Below, one piece after another: positions 15,901 through 24,764 of a stretch of DNA of 64,000 bases. Each line of letters starts with the position of its first letter. Position 1 is the first letter of the stretch. The position numbers and the translations under genes were made by a program. The stretch comes from Ligustrum vulgare (lineage: Eukaryota > Streptophyta > Magnoliopsida > Lamiales > Oleaceae), in the NCBI GenBank assembly GCA_963555705.1, contig OY743172.1, positions 26,225,446 to 26,289,445 on the forward strand, given 5' to 3'. The notes beneath the pieces were generated by a model. It was not told the DNA's origin, did not search any database, and saw nothing but the letters and a program-made list of their open reading frames with translations.

Positions 15901-16042
15901 TCGTCTCCGCCTGAGAGGTAATTGAGATTGATTCCAACTGATTCTCTATTGCATCGAGCGAAAGATCAATTGAACCCGAGTTCGGGCTCAGGATAGCATT
16001 AGGGTTTTGATCATCGTTGTCGGAACCGGAATCCGAGGACAT
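2707..16042 (-). CDS. MON1: vacuolar fusion protein MON1 (14 exons, complete)
   Basis: Subunit of the MON1-CCZ1 guanine-nucleotide exchange factor, which recruits and activates Rab7 on late endosomes and drives Rab5-to-Rab7 conversion and vacuolar delivery (family knowledge). Exons in gene order: 15539-16042, 12920-12999, 12679-12750, 12539-12578, 10196-10297, 9910-10031, 8809-8941, 8634-8725, 6993-7074, 6152-6216, 5732-6034, 5521-5612, 3575-3639, 2707-2802. They total 1,848 nt (615 codons plus stop) with every phase matching; Arabidopsis MON1 is of similar length. Residues 1-168 are a Ser/Asp/Glu-rich disordered head. Residue 169 onward is the conserved longin-type body ([46 protein letters not shown]), ending GASPFSW. 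The ATG at 16042 is chosen because the frame upstream offers only a TTG. All introns are GT-AG except intron 8, which is GC-AG. Confidence 0.94.
3895..3951. repeat. (TA)n / (TATG)n microsatellite in MON1 intron
   Basis: About 11 TA units followed by about nine TATG/TGTA units, lying in the penultimate region of MON1 between exons 12 and 13. Confidence 0.9.
4691..5116. repeat. tandem duplication, offset 230 bp, in MON1 intron 12
   Basis: 4691-4886 and 4921-5116 are diverged copies of one segment. Both run from gATTACACTGTT through CTTTCTTTACAGTT, GAAGCTAGTATAACC and CCCTGCCC to CATCAATGCTTTCATAA. Differences are scattered substitutions, so the duplication is not recent. No coding content. Confidence 0.85.
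8628..8638 (-). other. non-canonical GC splice donor, MON1 intron 8
   Basis: Exon 8 ends ...TTTAG at 8634 and the intron begins GCAAGT. The next exon starts with G at 7074, completing the Arg codon of the conserved S-E-S-F-R-T-S-E-S-F junction. No GT donor keeps the frame there. AG|GCAAGT is the strong consensus typical of plant GC-AG introns. Confidence 0.88.
8973..9137. mobile_element. Tourist-like (PIF/Harbinger) MITE, 165 bp
   Basis: Flanked by TTA on both sides (8970-8972 and 9138-9140). The terminal inverted repeats are imperfect: GCTACTGTTTGGTAAA against GCCTCCATTTGGTAAAC. The inside is AT-rich, with the TTTATAAAC words shared by other copies in the window. It lies in a MON1 intron and has no coding capacity. 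Confidence 0.75.
11148..11665. mobile_element. Tourist-like MITE, 518 bp
   Basis: Bounded by TTA at 11145-11147 and 11666-11668. Ends are GCCCCTGTTTGATTGGC and, in reverse complement, GGGTCTGATTGATAGC. The subterminal CCAGGAATTCAATTCCTGG palindrome near 11600 and the AT-rich inside fit a non-autonomous DNA element. It lies in the MON1 intron between exons 4 and 5. Confidence 0.65.
13873..14697. mobile_element. probable non-autonomous hAT remnant in MON1 intron 1
   Basis: Two blocks packed with GGTTC/GAACC words (about 13900-14025 and 14580-14690) flank an AT-rich centre. Such subterminal arrays are typical of hAT elements. I could not find clean terminal inverted repeats or an 8-bp target-site duplication, so the ends are approximate. 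The short frame at 14356-14556 has no recognisable domain. Confidence 0.4.
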
Positions 16043-16266
16043 TGCTATTCTAAAATATAACAATAGACATAAAAAAAGGGATCCGGTGATTTGTGAGAAT
16101 ATATGAGTTTAATTATCAAATAAAGAAAATGATAGAGGAGAGGAGAAATTTGATTGTGAATTGGGGTTTTTAGTTAAAGCTCTCTTCGGTAGACAAAGGT
16201 TAGGAAATTAATTTTTGTGTTGGATTTATTTGTGTTTTTTAGATAAGACGTGGGGTTAAAAATTAA

Positions 16267-17246
16267 GGGGAAATTGCGCTGGACACTTAAAAAAAATATC
16301 ATCAAATTGAAGAATACGTTTGCAATTGAATGAAATTGGAAAATACTGTCTTCTTCTTCCGTCCCTGCTTCTTCACGACTGGCCCGACTGCATACCCGTG
16401 CAAGCTTCTTCCCCGATTTCTTCTTCCTTCTGACCTTCTCTCGCCACCATCCCTACTGGCTTGCTGCTGCTACTTCTATACCCAACCATCGATCATTGTT
16501 GCTGCGTGTTATATCACATTTCTACATTCCGCTTGATTGCCTACCACCACACAACCACCAAGCCACCACCACTGCAGCACCGACGAGCTCATTGTTTCGA
16601 GCAGCACCGCGAAGGTTGAGTGTGATATTTTTTCTGTTGCGTGGTTGTGCTAGTGTTCGGATATGTGGGGTCCCCGATTGGAGCTATTGGAAGTGGTCGG
16701 CGGTAGTGCACAGTGAGGCGTGCCAGTTGTGGTGATAAAGATGGAGTTGCATATGGAGTTGTTGGGAATAATGTTGAAAGATGCGGCTGTACTGCTGCAG
16801 CACCTCTTCTACTCTGATTCTGCTTGGCTGAAAATAAGAAAATATTGCGTGAAAATCGTTTGATTCTAGTTTGAGACAAAGTTTCATAATTAAAAGTGTA
16901 AAGTCTCAAGTTATGATATTATAATTTCGCTCAAAGTATCATAAAAAAATAATAAAGTTTCATATTTTGATACTAAAAATTTGAAGTCATATTCTGATAC
17001 TTTACAAGTATTTTATGATACTTTAAGTATACTGTTGTGAAACTTGTAAAGTATCATAAGATACTTGCAAAGTATCATGTTGTGATACTTGTAAAGTATC
17101 ATAGGATTCTTTCAAAGTATCATGCTGTGAAACTTGTGAAAACAGTATTTTTCAAAAAAAAAAAAATTAAGTATTTTTCATTTTTTTTAAAAATGAAGTA
17201 AATTTCAATTATGATAAAAAAATATGGGTATTTTTGCAAACGTCCC
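16267..17246. mobile_element. small non-autonomous Mutator-like element (MULE), 980 bp
   Basis: Ends read GGGGAAATTGC on the left and, in reverse complement, GGGACGTTTGC on the right. The flanks AAAAATTAA (16258-16266) and TAAAATTAA (17247-17255) match at 8 of 9 positions, as expected for a 9-bp MULE target-site duplication. No transposase is encoded; the short frames inside are unrecognised. The right part carries a palindromic repeat array (separate entry). It sits about 225 bp upstream of the MON1 start codon. Confidence 0.65.
16925..17135. repeat. palindromic GATACTT/AAGTATC array inside the MULE
   Basis: At least ten diverged copies of the words AAAGTATCAT and ATGATACTT alternate at roughly 20-25 bp spacing (for example ACTTGTAAAGTATCATA). 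Each unit can fold on itself and with its neighbours. Confidence 0.8.
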
Positions 17247-17298
17247 TAAAATTAATTTAGGAAATTGTGTAATTTGAAAGAGAAAATATAGATGATTA

Positions 17299-17551
17299 AT
17301 AATCCGTTCAGCGGCTTGAGTTTTAGTTATAAATATTTGCTTTTTCAAATCTCAAGGTAAATAAATGGTTAAAAATTGGAGTGAGAAAATATGTATGATT
17401 AAAAAGTTGTATTGAAAATTTAAATTATTATAATAAAAAAATAACCAAAATACCCGAACACATCATAAAAAGTTGTTTGGGAAATTGTGTAAATTAAATT
17501 TTGTTTTGAATTTTATCTTCTAGTGTTATAATTTTTTTAGCCGAACGGATC
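17299..17551. mobile_element. MITE with ATCCGTTCRGC ends, 253 bp
   Basis: TTA at 17296-17298 and 17552-17554 flanks ends AATCCGTTCAGC and, in reverse complement, GATCCGTTCGGC. The inside is AT-rich with GGTTAAAAATTGGAG and TTTGGGAAATTGTG words that recur near 40800, 49330 and 51280. Non-coding. Confidence 0.6.
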
Positions 17552-17798
17552 TTAAATGAGTTTGGTATGTAATAAGTTTAGTAAAATAGACCCCTCTATT
17601 GAAATGTCAAAATTACCCTTAATGAAAATGACTTTTTAATTTGCAAGATATATTCCCGAACTTAGTCATGTTGATTTAATTCAGTGCTTCTGGTTATATT
17701 TATATTTTTTAATCTTCTAAGTTCTTTTAAAAATGTTCTATATTGTAGTAATTTTTCAAAAGTTTTAGGATGATCTTTTTTAGTTATATATCTTAACG

Positions 17799-18059
17799 TT
17801 ATTCATCTTTTATAAATTCGTATTCTTCTATAATTTTATGAATCGTATTTATATTTTTTGTTGTTTCAATAGAATTGAATTCTATTCTATTTAGGATAGT
17901 ATAGTCAATATCTTCGTATATCTCTTTTAGTTTAGATTGTCCAACAGAATGTATATTTTTAGATTTTTCAATGATAGTTGATAAAAATGAAATTTCTTTA
18001 TTTTTTAAATATAGTTTATGATCACAGTTATTAGATGTTGATGTTTGTGAAGTATTCAT
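17799..18059 (-). CDS. EPRV-A small ORF, unknown
   Basis: About 86 codons, Ser/Thr-rich at the start, then Lys/Ile/Glu-rich and helical. The stop/start region TAATTGATGAA upstream again suggests closely spaced, coupled ORFs. No family recognised; it is treated as viral by composition and position. Confidence 0.4.
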   Translation of the reverse strand: MNTSQTSTSNNCDHKLYLKNKEISFLSTIIEKSKNIHSVGQSKLKEIYEDIDYTILNRIEFNSIETTKNINTIHKIIEEYEFIKDE

Positions 18060-18152
18060 CAATTATTAGGTTGGTAAATTATTATACAAAATTTTCTGGT
18101 ATAAGTTCATTCTTTGATCTAGTAAAATACAATAATCTGCCATATATTGCTC

Positions 18153-18284
18153 TTATTTTTCTAAAAGTTTATTATATTCTTTAGAATATATATTTTCATT
18201 TTCCATTTGATATTTAATATCTTCCATTTTATCTTTCAATTTTTCTAAAAGATTATCTAGTCCTTCTATTTTATATCCTGACAT
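18153..18284 (-). CDS. EPRV-A duplicate small ORF, shortened
   Basis: Starts at the ATG abutting the preceding stop and begins MSGYKIEGLDNLLEKL. It ends at a TAA after about 43 codons, and related sequence continues past that stop, so it is probably truncated. The shared N-terminus with the ORF at 18285-18503 indicates duplication within the virus. Confidence 0.4.
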   Translation of the reverse strand: MSGYKIEGLDNLLEKLKDKMEDIKYQMENENIYSKEYNKLLEK

Positions 18285-18503
18285 TTAGGTTTGGATTGTA
18301 TTTGTTACTATTTTATTTTCTAAATCTATTTTAAGTTGTAATATATCAGGATAATGTATAATGTATTGATCATGATTTTCTAAAAGTATATAATATTGAT
18401 CAGATGATTCATTCATATCTATTAATTGCGATATAATGTTATCTATTTTTTTCATTATCCTATCTAACAAATTGTCTAATCCTTCAATAGTATATCCAGA
18501 CAT
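18285..18503 (-). CDS. EPRV-A small ORF with MSGY-EGLDNLL start
   Basis: From the ATG at 18503 this encodes about 72 residues beginning MSGYTIEGLDNLLDRI, helical and acidic. Its stop codon is immediately followed by the ATG of the next ORF (TAAATG). That ORF begins with nearly the same residues, so the two look like a tandem duplicate. Function unknown. Confidence 0.45.
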   Translation of the reverse strand: MSGYTIEGLDNLLDRIMKKIDNIISQLIDMNESSDQYYILLENHDQYIIHYPDILQLKIDLENKIVTNTIQT

Positions 18504-18525
18504 TATAAATACAAAGATAAATAAT

Positions 18526-18960
18526 TTATAAAATTTCAAGTAATTTTTCAAACTCTATCAGTGTTTGGGAATTAATAATATCTATATCAGCCATAATATC
18601 TATGTTTGGTTCAAATGGTATATTATATTTTGAAATACTTTTCTTTCTCTTTTCTAATTTATCAATTATATCTTGAATATCTTGTATCATTATAAATCTT
18701 ACAGTACCTCTAGCAAAGTTTTCTATCAAATTTTCTTTAAAACTTTTTAATATCTCTTGTGATGCGTAGATTTGCTCTTGATATCCTATTTTATCAATTT
18801 CATTTTCATATTCAATACATTTTTTACTTTTGATATGCTTTTGAACTTTATATGGACCTCTTTTAGTTCTGGGTTTTTTCATGATATAATTACTATTATT
18901 CATGATATTAAGATTTTCAAAAACTGGTAAATAAAGATTCATCTCTTCCATCACTGCCAT
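18526..18960 (-). CDS. EPRV-A small ORF, basic, unknown function
   Basis: An intact 144-codon frame, Lys/Ile/Glu-rich, with a basic KKPRTKRGPYK stretch near residues 28-38 that resembles a nuclear-localisation or nucleic-acid-binding patch. A helical, coiled-coil-prone remainder follows. It is the longest intact frame downstream of the 35S-like promoter. The start may be the ATG at 18960 or one a few codons later. No family recognised. Confidence 0.45.
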   Translation of the reverse strand: MAVMEEMNLYLPVFENLNIMNNSNYIMKKPRTKRGPYKVQKHIKSKKCIEYENEIDKIGYQEQIYASQEILKSFKENLIENFARGTVRFIMIQDIQDIIDKLEKRKKSISKYNIPFEPNIDIMADIDIINSQTLIEFEKLLEIL

Positions 18961-19135
18961 AATCTATTACAGGGTCATAATCATTATCACTACTAAACAC
19001 ATATCCTAAATATAATTCATTATTTATTTCAGTATTATCACTATCAAGCCAAAAATAAATAATTGATTTTGTAATTTCTAATCCTAATATTCTTTTTAAT
19101 GTCGAAAATATAGCTAACAAATATGGCATATACAC

Positions 19136-19700
19136 ATGATATAACTTTTTATTTCATTATTAGGTCTAGTAAACTGTTTATGCATGAATAAAAGTTCAAT
19201 TATGCTATGGTATTCATCATTATAAGGACTGTTTTGATAATTAAACTTAATAATCCTGAATTCTGTCATGTTAAAAACTCTTCTTCCTCCTAATTCCGTA
19301 AAGATAGATATATTAAGAATACTAACATCTTTTCCTGTTCTCAGTACCTTTTTATTTTCCTTCTATTGTTAGTGACCTTCAGGCGTAAAGGTTTCTGCTC
19401 CACACCCTTCAATGGCTTCCTGCCTTCACGGGTTATTAGCTAAACCTGGATGCCTTCACTGTATAACTTTTTAGATGGAAAATGTTTTAGGACAGAGTGT
19501 AGGGAGTTTTCTTAATAATATATCTTCTTTTTGGAAATAGGATTTAGAAGACAAGAATTTAGAAACTCATCCTAATTTGATAAGTAGATTGAGATTTTAT
19601 TGATAATATGAAGATTGAAACAGGATTGGTATGAGAATTTTTTCAGGACAGAAGATTTATTGGCTTTCTCACAAACTGAGTGCTCAAGTTAGTTATGCCT
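19136..19700 (-). other. putative EPRV-A leader region
   Basis: About 560 bp between the expected transcript start and the first downstream ORF. A GC-richer patch (19375-19470) could fold. I looked for the tRNA-Met primer-binding site expected in such leaders and did not find a recognisable copy here. Confidence 0.4.
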
Positions 19701-19721
19701 TTTCCTAGCCAGAAGGTCTCC

Positions 19722-19779
19722 ATTTATAGAACTTCACGAGGTATTACTATGCAACCTCTTACATCATTTCTTACGTAAT
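19722..19779 (-). promoter_or_regulatory. 35S-like pararetrovirus promoter (as-1-like pair plus TATA)
   Basis: Read on the minus strand, TTACGTAA (19771-19778) and TGATGTAA (19759-19766) lie 12 bp apart. This is the spacing of the two TGACG half-sites of the as-1 element bound by TGA/bZIP factors. TATAAAT follows at 19722-19728, about 30 bp downstream. Order and spacing match the 35S promoter core. It lies directly behind the transactivator-like ORF, where a genomic-RNA promoter is expected. Confidence 0.7.
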
Positions 19780-19984
19780 AGTCATAATAATTTGAATAAT
19801 GTTACAAGGATATACAAGGACACACCCGTCCATCTATCATTTACCACAAGGACACATCTGTCCCTTCATTTCCTCACATGGCTATATTATAGGGACACCT
19901 ATTCCTCTATTTTCAGTCTTCACATGGCCTCTACATTGTGCTGTCTTGTTCCATCAAATCAGATTTATCAACCGTCTTCCTCCA

Positions 19985-21070
19985 TCAATTATGCTGGCAT
20001 GTGGGGCAATTTCTGGTTATGCATGCTTCTTGCAAAGTGGCAAAACTTCCATGGATTTGATGAGTGTCAAATTTGTTGATATATTCTTGCACGATTGTTG
20101 ACTTTTCTTTTCCTCCATTAATGAGTAGGGTCCATCCATTATACTGGCATATGCATTTAAATTTTTTTTCATACAGGTTTTTGGCAATGTTGTAGAGAAA
20201 TTTAATTCCCAACACCCTTCGGGATCTGAACCATGATCTTGTAATGTTTGGTACTGGCCTGGTATTTCTTCCAACTTCAATTTGAAAATTGCTAGCAATA
20301 TATCCAATTGTGATAATATGTTCAGTAGGATAATATATCATTCCATCAATTTCAGGACTGATCGAATAAAATTTTAAATATACGGATCTTCCCTGGACAA
20401 ATTTTGAAATTTCTCCTTTTAGTAAATCATCAAATTTTTCAATTTCTTTCAAATCTTTTCCTGGATAGATAAGATCCAGAAATCCATAATCTGCTGCCAT
20501 TTTTGTCATAACAGGATCTCCTCCCTGAGTAACGATCAACCATGGGTAAACATGATCTCCAGACGAAATGTAATAACAAATACATTCTTGGAGCTCATAT
20601 ATAACTTCAACAGTGGTTTTATATTCGTTTTATTTTGGTAAAAAAGGGGAATCATCTTCCTTCTCAGCACGAATTCTGACTACCTTTGTATGTTCATCTT
20701 TGACATTGATTGTTATTTTTCAAGGACTGGCTTCATTTATGACAACTTTTTTGGGACTGGGTTCATCTCTTTTAATCGTTGGTCCACCACTACTTCCAGA
20801 AGATGTACCTGTTTGTATTTTTAACATAACCTGTTTGGCATCAGCATGTTTGGTAATTAATGATTCAAATTGAGATTCAATCTCAATTATGCTATCGCTA
20901 AATTCTTTGGTATAATTGTGATGAAATGTTGAGATTTCCATCAATTGCTTGAAACTTCCTTGGAGAGTTTCTGCAAGTTGTTCAATTCCAAGCTTTATAT
21001 CTTCAGCTTCCTCTGTGAGGAAGTCCATTCGCTTTTTGGCGTCTATCAAGGATTTTTTGATATTATCCAT
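19985..21070 (-). pseudogene. EPRV-A transactivator-like ORF with two in-frame stops
   Basis: A single frame of about 360 codons runs from an ATG at 21070 to a stop at 19985, interrupted by TGA at 20720-20722 and TAA near 20627. The first 110 residues are predicted coiled coil (heptads such as IKLGIEQLAETL). The middle is acidic and Ser/Pro-rich. The last 180 residues hold an unassigned folded domain with QGGDP and YNGWTLLING motifs. Position directly after RNase H and before the promoter is that of the translation transactivator/inclusion-body protein. I assign it by position and architecture, not by a specific motif. Confidence 0.55.
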
Positions 21071-22143
21071 CTGCAAGTTCAATATTCCTGCTTAAAAAGT
21101 CCGCAAGATAATTATTGACACATTTAATATGAACTATATCAATATTATAAAATGCCGAATAGGTTTGCCATCTATGGAGCCTTCTATATTGAGGTTCTGG
21201 TGGTAACTTATTTTTTACTAAACCTGCAACTTGAGAATTATCAGTTTCAACAATAAATTTCTTAGATAATAAAAATAATGAAAACTTCTTTATTCCTCTG
21301 ATGATTGCTAATAATTCTTTCTCATGAGTAGTATAATTTATTTCTGCCTGGTTAAACGTTCCACTTGAGTACCTACAAATTTCATTAAGATCTATTTTTA
21401 ATATTGCTGCTCAATACTTATCCGAGGCATTAGTATTAACTATCAGATTATCTTTTTCATCTGGTAATCTTAATTTTGGTAATTTTTTACATTCTTCTTC
21501 TAGTGATTTGACAATTTATGTGTGTTCATCACTCCATCCATTGGTATTTGTCTTTCTGAGTAAAATTTGAATTTTATGTCTCTTTTTTGATAGATTTTCA
21601 ATAAATCCTTCTACATGATTTAAACATCCTAAAAAAAAAAATTTATTTGTTCTTTTGATTCTAATTTGTCTGGAAAACTTTCTATCTTCTTAGATATATG
21701 GATTTGTAATTTTATTCCTCTTTTATCTATTGATAATTTAAGAAAATCAATTTCTCGTTTTTCTATTATAGCTTTATTTCTTGAAAGAACAATTCCTTCT
21801 TTTTTTGCATTCATTTATAAATTTCATTAAATGGTTTTTATGTTCTTCTCTATTAATAGAACATATTAATATATCATCAACATAGACAATTAAAAATTCA
21901 TTAAATTTTCTAAATATGTGTTTTCATTCTTCTTTGATATATTTGAGGTGCAATTTGAAACCAAATGGCATAACCATCCATTCATACTTACCTTAGGGTG
22001 TACTAAATGTTGTATATTGAATACTATCTTCTTCCATTTTTACTTGCCAAAATCCTGACTTGCAATCAAATTTAAAATAATATTGTTTTCCTTTTACAAG
22101 ATTTATTAGTACATCTTTATTTGGTAAAAAGTGTCCATCAAAT
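21063..22143 (-). pseudogene. EPRV-A reverse transcriptase palm and RNase H, broken
   Basis: Translated in pieces, this shows the RT palm with the YVDD catalytic box at 21873-21884, preceded by the MPFGF-type motif near 21960. An RNase H region follows (ETDNS near 21240 and HIKCVNNYLADFLSR near 21100). Several frameshifts and stops interrupt it. The reading frame ends at 21063 and overlaps the next ATG (21070) by 8 nt, a coupled stop-start arrangement as in caulimovirid polycistronic RNAs. Confidence 0.8.
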
Positions 22144-22848
22144 TTAATATATTTGTTTCTTGTTTTTTCCTCTTTTTTGTTCAGAATGTTTCATGACCAT
22201 GAAAGCTGGACTACTATGGGGTCCATTACTAGGTCTGATTAATTTTTGGTTGAGTAATTCTTTTATTTGAGTTTTAAATTCTTGTGTATCTTGTATGATA
22301 TCCATCATTGGTCTAACTCTTATAATAATATTTTCTGTTAATTCTATTTTAGGTTTTGGATGATGTGGTTTCCAAAATAATAATAGATTCTCTCCACAAA
22401 TTTTTTCTAGTTGATCAATGATTTTTTCCATATTTGTTCTTAAGACTTTTTTATACATTATTCTTTTATTTTTTATTTCATTTTGTGTAATTGATTTTTT
22501 CTCCCATTTATCACCATGCTGTGTTGGCTGAACTCTGTAAGGTCTAAATTCTCTTGATATTTTTAGTAAATGTCCGCAAGGTGTTTGTAACATTATCATA
22601 TAATTATTTTGTTTATAATATTGAAATTGTTGTATAAAGTCATTTCCTAATAATATATCACATTCTAATTTGTTATAACTATATATCTTGTTTACAACTA
22701 TTTGTTTACTTCCTAGTATTATTTCGATTTTATCAACACTATTAATTATTTGGGTACTTTCTCCTGTAACTCCTGTTATTTTTATCCTCCCATCAGTATT
22801 CCATGATTTTATTAAGAAATTCTTAAATATTGTTATATTAATGCACAT
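22144..22848 (-). pseudogene. EPRV-A second retropepsin-like domain and start of RT
   Basis: 234 codons. The first half has a second retropepsin-like pattern (KITGVTGEST, then CDILLGNDFIQQF). The second half carries an RT N-terminal signature (QKLIRPSNGPHSSPAFMV). A small deletion removes the residues where an active-site Asp would be expected, and the frame is broken around 22140. It matches 41414-41749 and 41050-41244 in copy B closely. Confidence 0.7.
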
Positions 22849-22927
22849 GTTGTTATATTTGTTTCAACAACAGTAACTTGAATATAAACAGCTAATGGAA
22901 AACTTATTTGGTTATTCATTAATTCAT

Positions 22928-23131
22928 TTATTTAACTTTTCTGCATAGTATAGTTTGACCATTATGAGTTATATATAATCCTTCACGTTTTATACTATAA
23001 TCTTCTAGTCCATCTAGAAAGCTCATTCCTATTAATACATGAGGATTTACCATACTATTATCTACATGACATGGTACTAAGAGATTTATTCCTCCTATTT
23101 TTATTGGTAGTTTTACTTCAAGTTCAGTCAT
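22928..23131 (-). pseudogene. EPRV-A first retropepsin-like domain, 5' truncated
   Basis: The frame carries the downstream half of a retropepsin fold, including the hydrophobic HVLIGMSFLDG motif that normally follows the catalytic strand. The corresponding part of copy B (42.04 kb) shows the IDT-type active-site motif about 20-30 codons earlier. In copy A that part has been removed by the LTR insertion at 23210. Protease role is inferred from family motifs. Confidence 0.6.
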
Positions 23132-23209
23132 ATGTACTTGTCCATCAAAATTTATATATCTATATGAATCAGTTCTATGAGATATTAGTCATTTATTTCT
23201 ATTTGAAGC

Positions 23210-23817
23210 TGTTGAGATCGTACCCAAAATGCGGTACATTTGACCACCAGCGAAGGCCCAATGAGGGCCCAGTGGACTCTAGCCTATAGTTAAAGCTTAG
23301 AATATCACCTTGGGTCAACTGCCGAGGTGGAATATCACGCGAACCTCTTTGGTCGAAGTGATTAGTGTCTGGCCGATGTGCTTTACGCTTAGCCGAAGTG
23401 CTTTACGGTGACACACAGAAGAGGGATGGGACAAGGGATGGGGTTAGAGATGTGACACCACCTTTACCATGAAGTGACAGACGCCCATCCTCTACGAAGT
23501 ATAGTAATGATTAATATCAAAAGGCAAGATCTCCTTTTTAGAAACTAGGGTAAAGATAAGTGTAAAGTACGTCACGTGTCATGATCCGAAACAACGAGTT
23601 CCTCTATAAATAGAGCACTCCTCCCGCCTAGTAAAGGGTTAGCATTTTCACTCTCTTAACTGAATATTTTACTCTCACTCCCCTTTCTCTCTTTTACACA
23701 TCATATTTCACGAACCAATTTATATTTGCTTCAAATGAGCACTGACTTTGGCATCGGAGTGCAAACAGGAGCCACCTCAGCCCCCTTTGCAAACTGATTG
23801 TTTGTCACAGTACGCAG
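23210..23817 (+). repeat. gypsy LTR 1 (5' part, without the nested insert)
   Basis: Begins TGTTGAGATCGTACCC directly after EPRV-A sequence (preceding bases GAAGC, probable target-site copy). It carries a CACGTG box near 23574 and TATAAATA at 23605-23612. It matches LTR 2 closely up to about GTTTGTCA..GCG, then switches at 23817/23818 to sequence from the element's 3' internal end. Roughly 70 bp of the LTR 3' end is lost. Confidence 0.88.
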
Positions 23818-24764
23818 AAACTAAAAACCGACAAAGATATTGCGCAGAAACCTCTGACAGGAATCGCCATTGCTAACATTTTCTGTGAACCCGTTCCCCC
23901 AACTCCTTCCATTTATTCTTAAAAAAGATCCAAACTCACCGAAAGATAAACAAAATGCAAAACGGAAATTTTCAAACCCACACTTGAAGATTAGAAAAAA
24001 AAAAAAAAAAAAGAGAGGGGGTTTGCCCATACAAAGGAAAAGAAATTTACCTTCAAAAGACGAGTGTTCGAGATTGTGCACCTAAAACGGGGGACACGCC
24101 AATGAAAGCTGTTGAACGGTAAGGAGGGTTTGCTGTTACAGAAAACCCTTGAAGAGAAGATGCGAGACTTGCGAGGAAGGAAAAAGCAATACAACTTTCT
24201 GCGAGAGTGTTACTACAAAATTTTGAGAAAACGGTAAAGGGAAAACAATGAGGAGAAGAAGGCTTTATAGGGAACTTTATAAACTAAAACCCTTGGTTTG
24301 CGAGCCACATAATTAACACGGGTAACCAACGTCTCTTGGGGGATGGATTAATCAAGGCGCCAACTGTCAAACGAAGGGAGAAAACCGTTCAATTACCATA
24401 GTGGGCGCCACGCATGGAGAGATGTCACCTATCATTCCTTTCCTGCTCCTTGAGAACCGATATTAGTAGCCCCCTTTATGTTAAATGCTCCGTCTAAAAG
24501 ACATGTTGGTTTAATTCCAAATTTTCACTTGAAAAGTAGAACGGGAATAGAAGGTCGGCTTTACTTTCAATCTGAGCTCCTACTAAGGAATGTCATTCCG
24601 AGCTTTAAGCTTGCAGCGTCATACGATAATTCCCAGCCAATAGAGGACAGAATAATAAAATATAAATATATATATTGGATATAACAGATAAACAAAGTTA
24701 GTGCCTTGAACATACAACAAATCTTATCCGCTCATGAATGACCACATCTGATTTGAGGGACTAG
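23818..24764 (+). repeat. duplicate of the gypsy element 3' internal region
   Basis: Nearly identical to 37249-38200, from AACTAAAAACCGACAAAG to the bases GAGGGACTAG just before the LTR. It includes the minus-strand TATAAAG near 24260. It is what remains of the internal part of a first element unit lying between LTR 1 and LTR 2. Confidence 0.88.

Larger units (their letters stand above)
17700..23209 (-). mobile_element. endogenous pararetrovirus copy A (Caulimoviridae), degenerate
   Basis: Minus-strand integrated viral DNA. In order from 23209 downward: retropepsin-like fragments, reverse transcriptase, RNase H, a transactivator-like ORF, a 35S-like promoter, a leader and a series of small ORFs. 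RT/RNase H followed directly by a transactivator-like ORF matches the caulimo-, soymo-, cavemo- and solendovirus plan rather than badnaviruses. Stops and frameshifts break most frames. The right end is cut by a gypsy LTR at 23210. The left end fades into AT-rich DNA near 17.6-17.8 kb. Composition is extremely A+T-rich and Lys/Ile-rich, unlike the host exons. Genus assignment is inference. Confidence 0.85.

Noticed and set aside
16330..16909. Several overlapping frames in both strands
   Set aside because: They fall inside the MULE, have no domain and no codon bias; GC-richer filler explains them.
16925..17135. CRISPR-like regular repeats
   Set aside because: Units are palindromic and contiguous with no unique spacers, in a plant transposon.
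23821..24194. Phe-rich minus frames (also at 37253-37629)
   Set aside because: They arise from an A-run in the duplicated 3' untranslated region of the gypsy element and are not conserved as protein.
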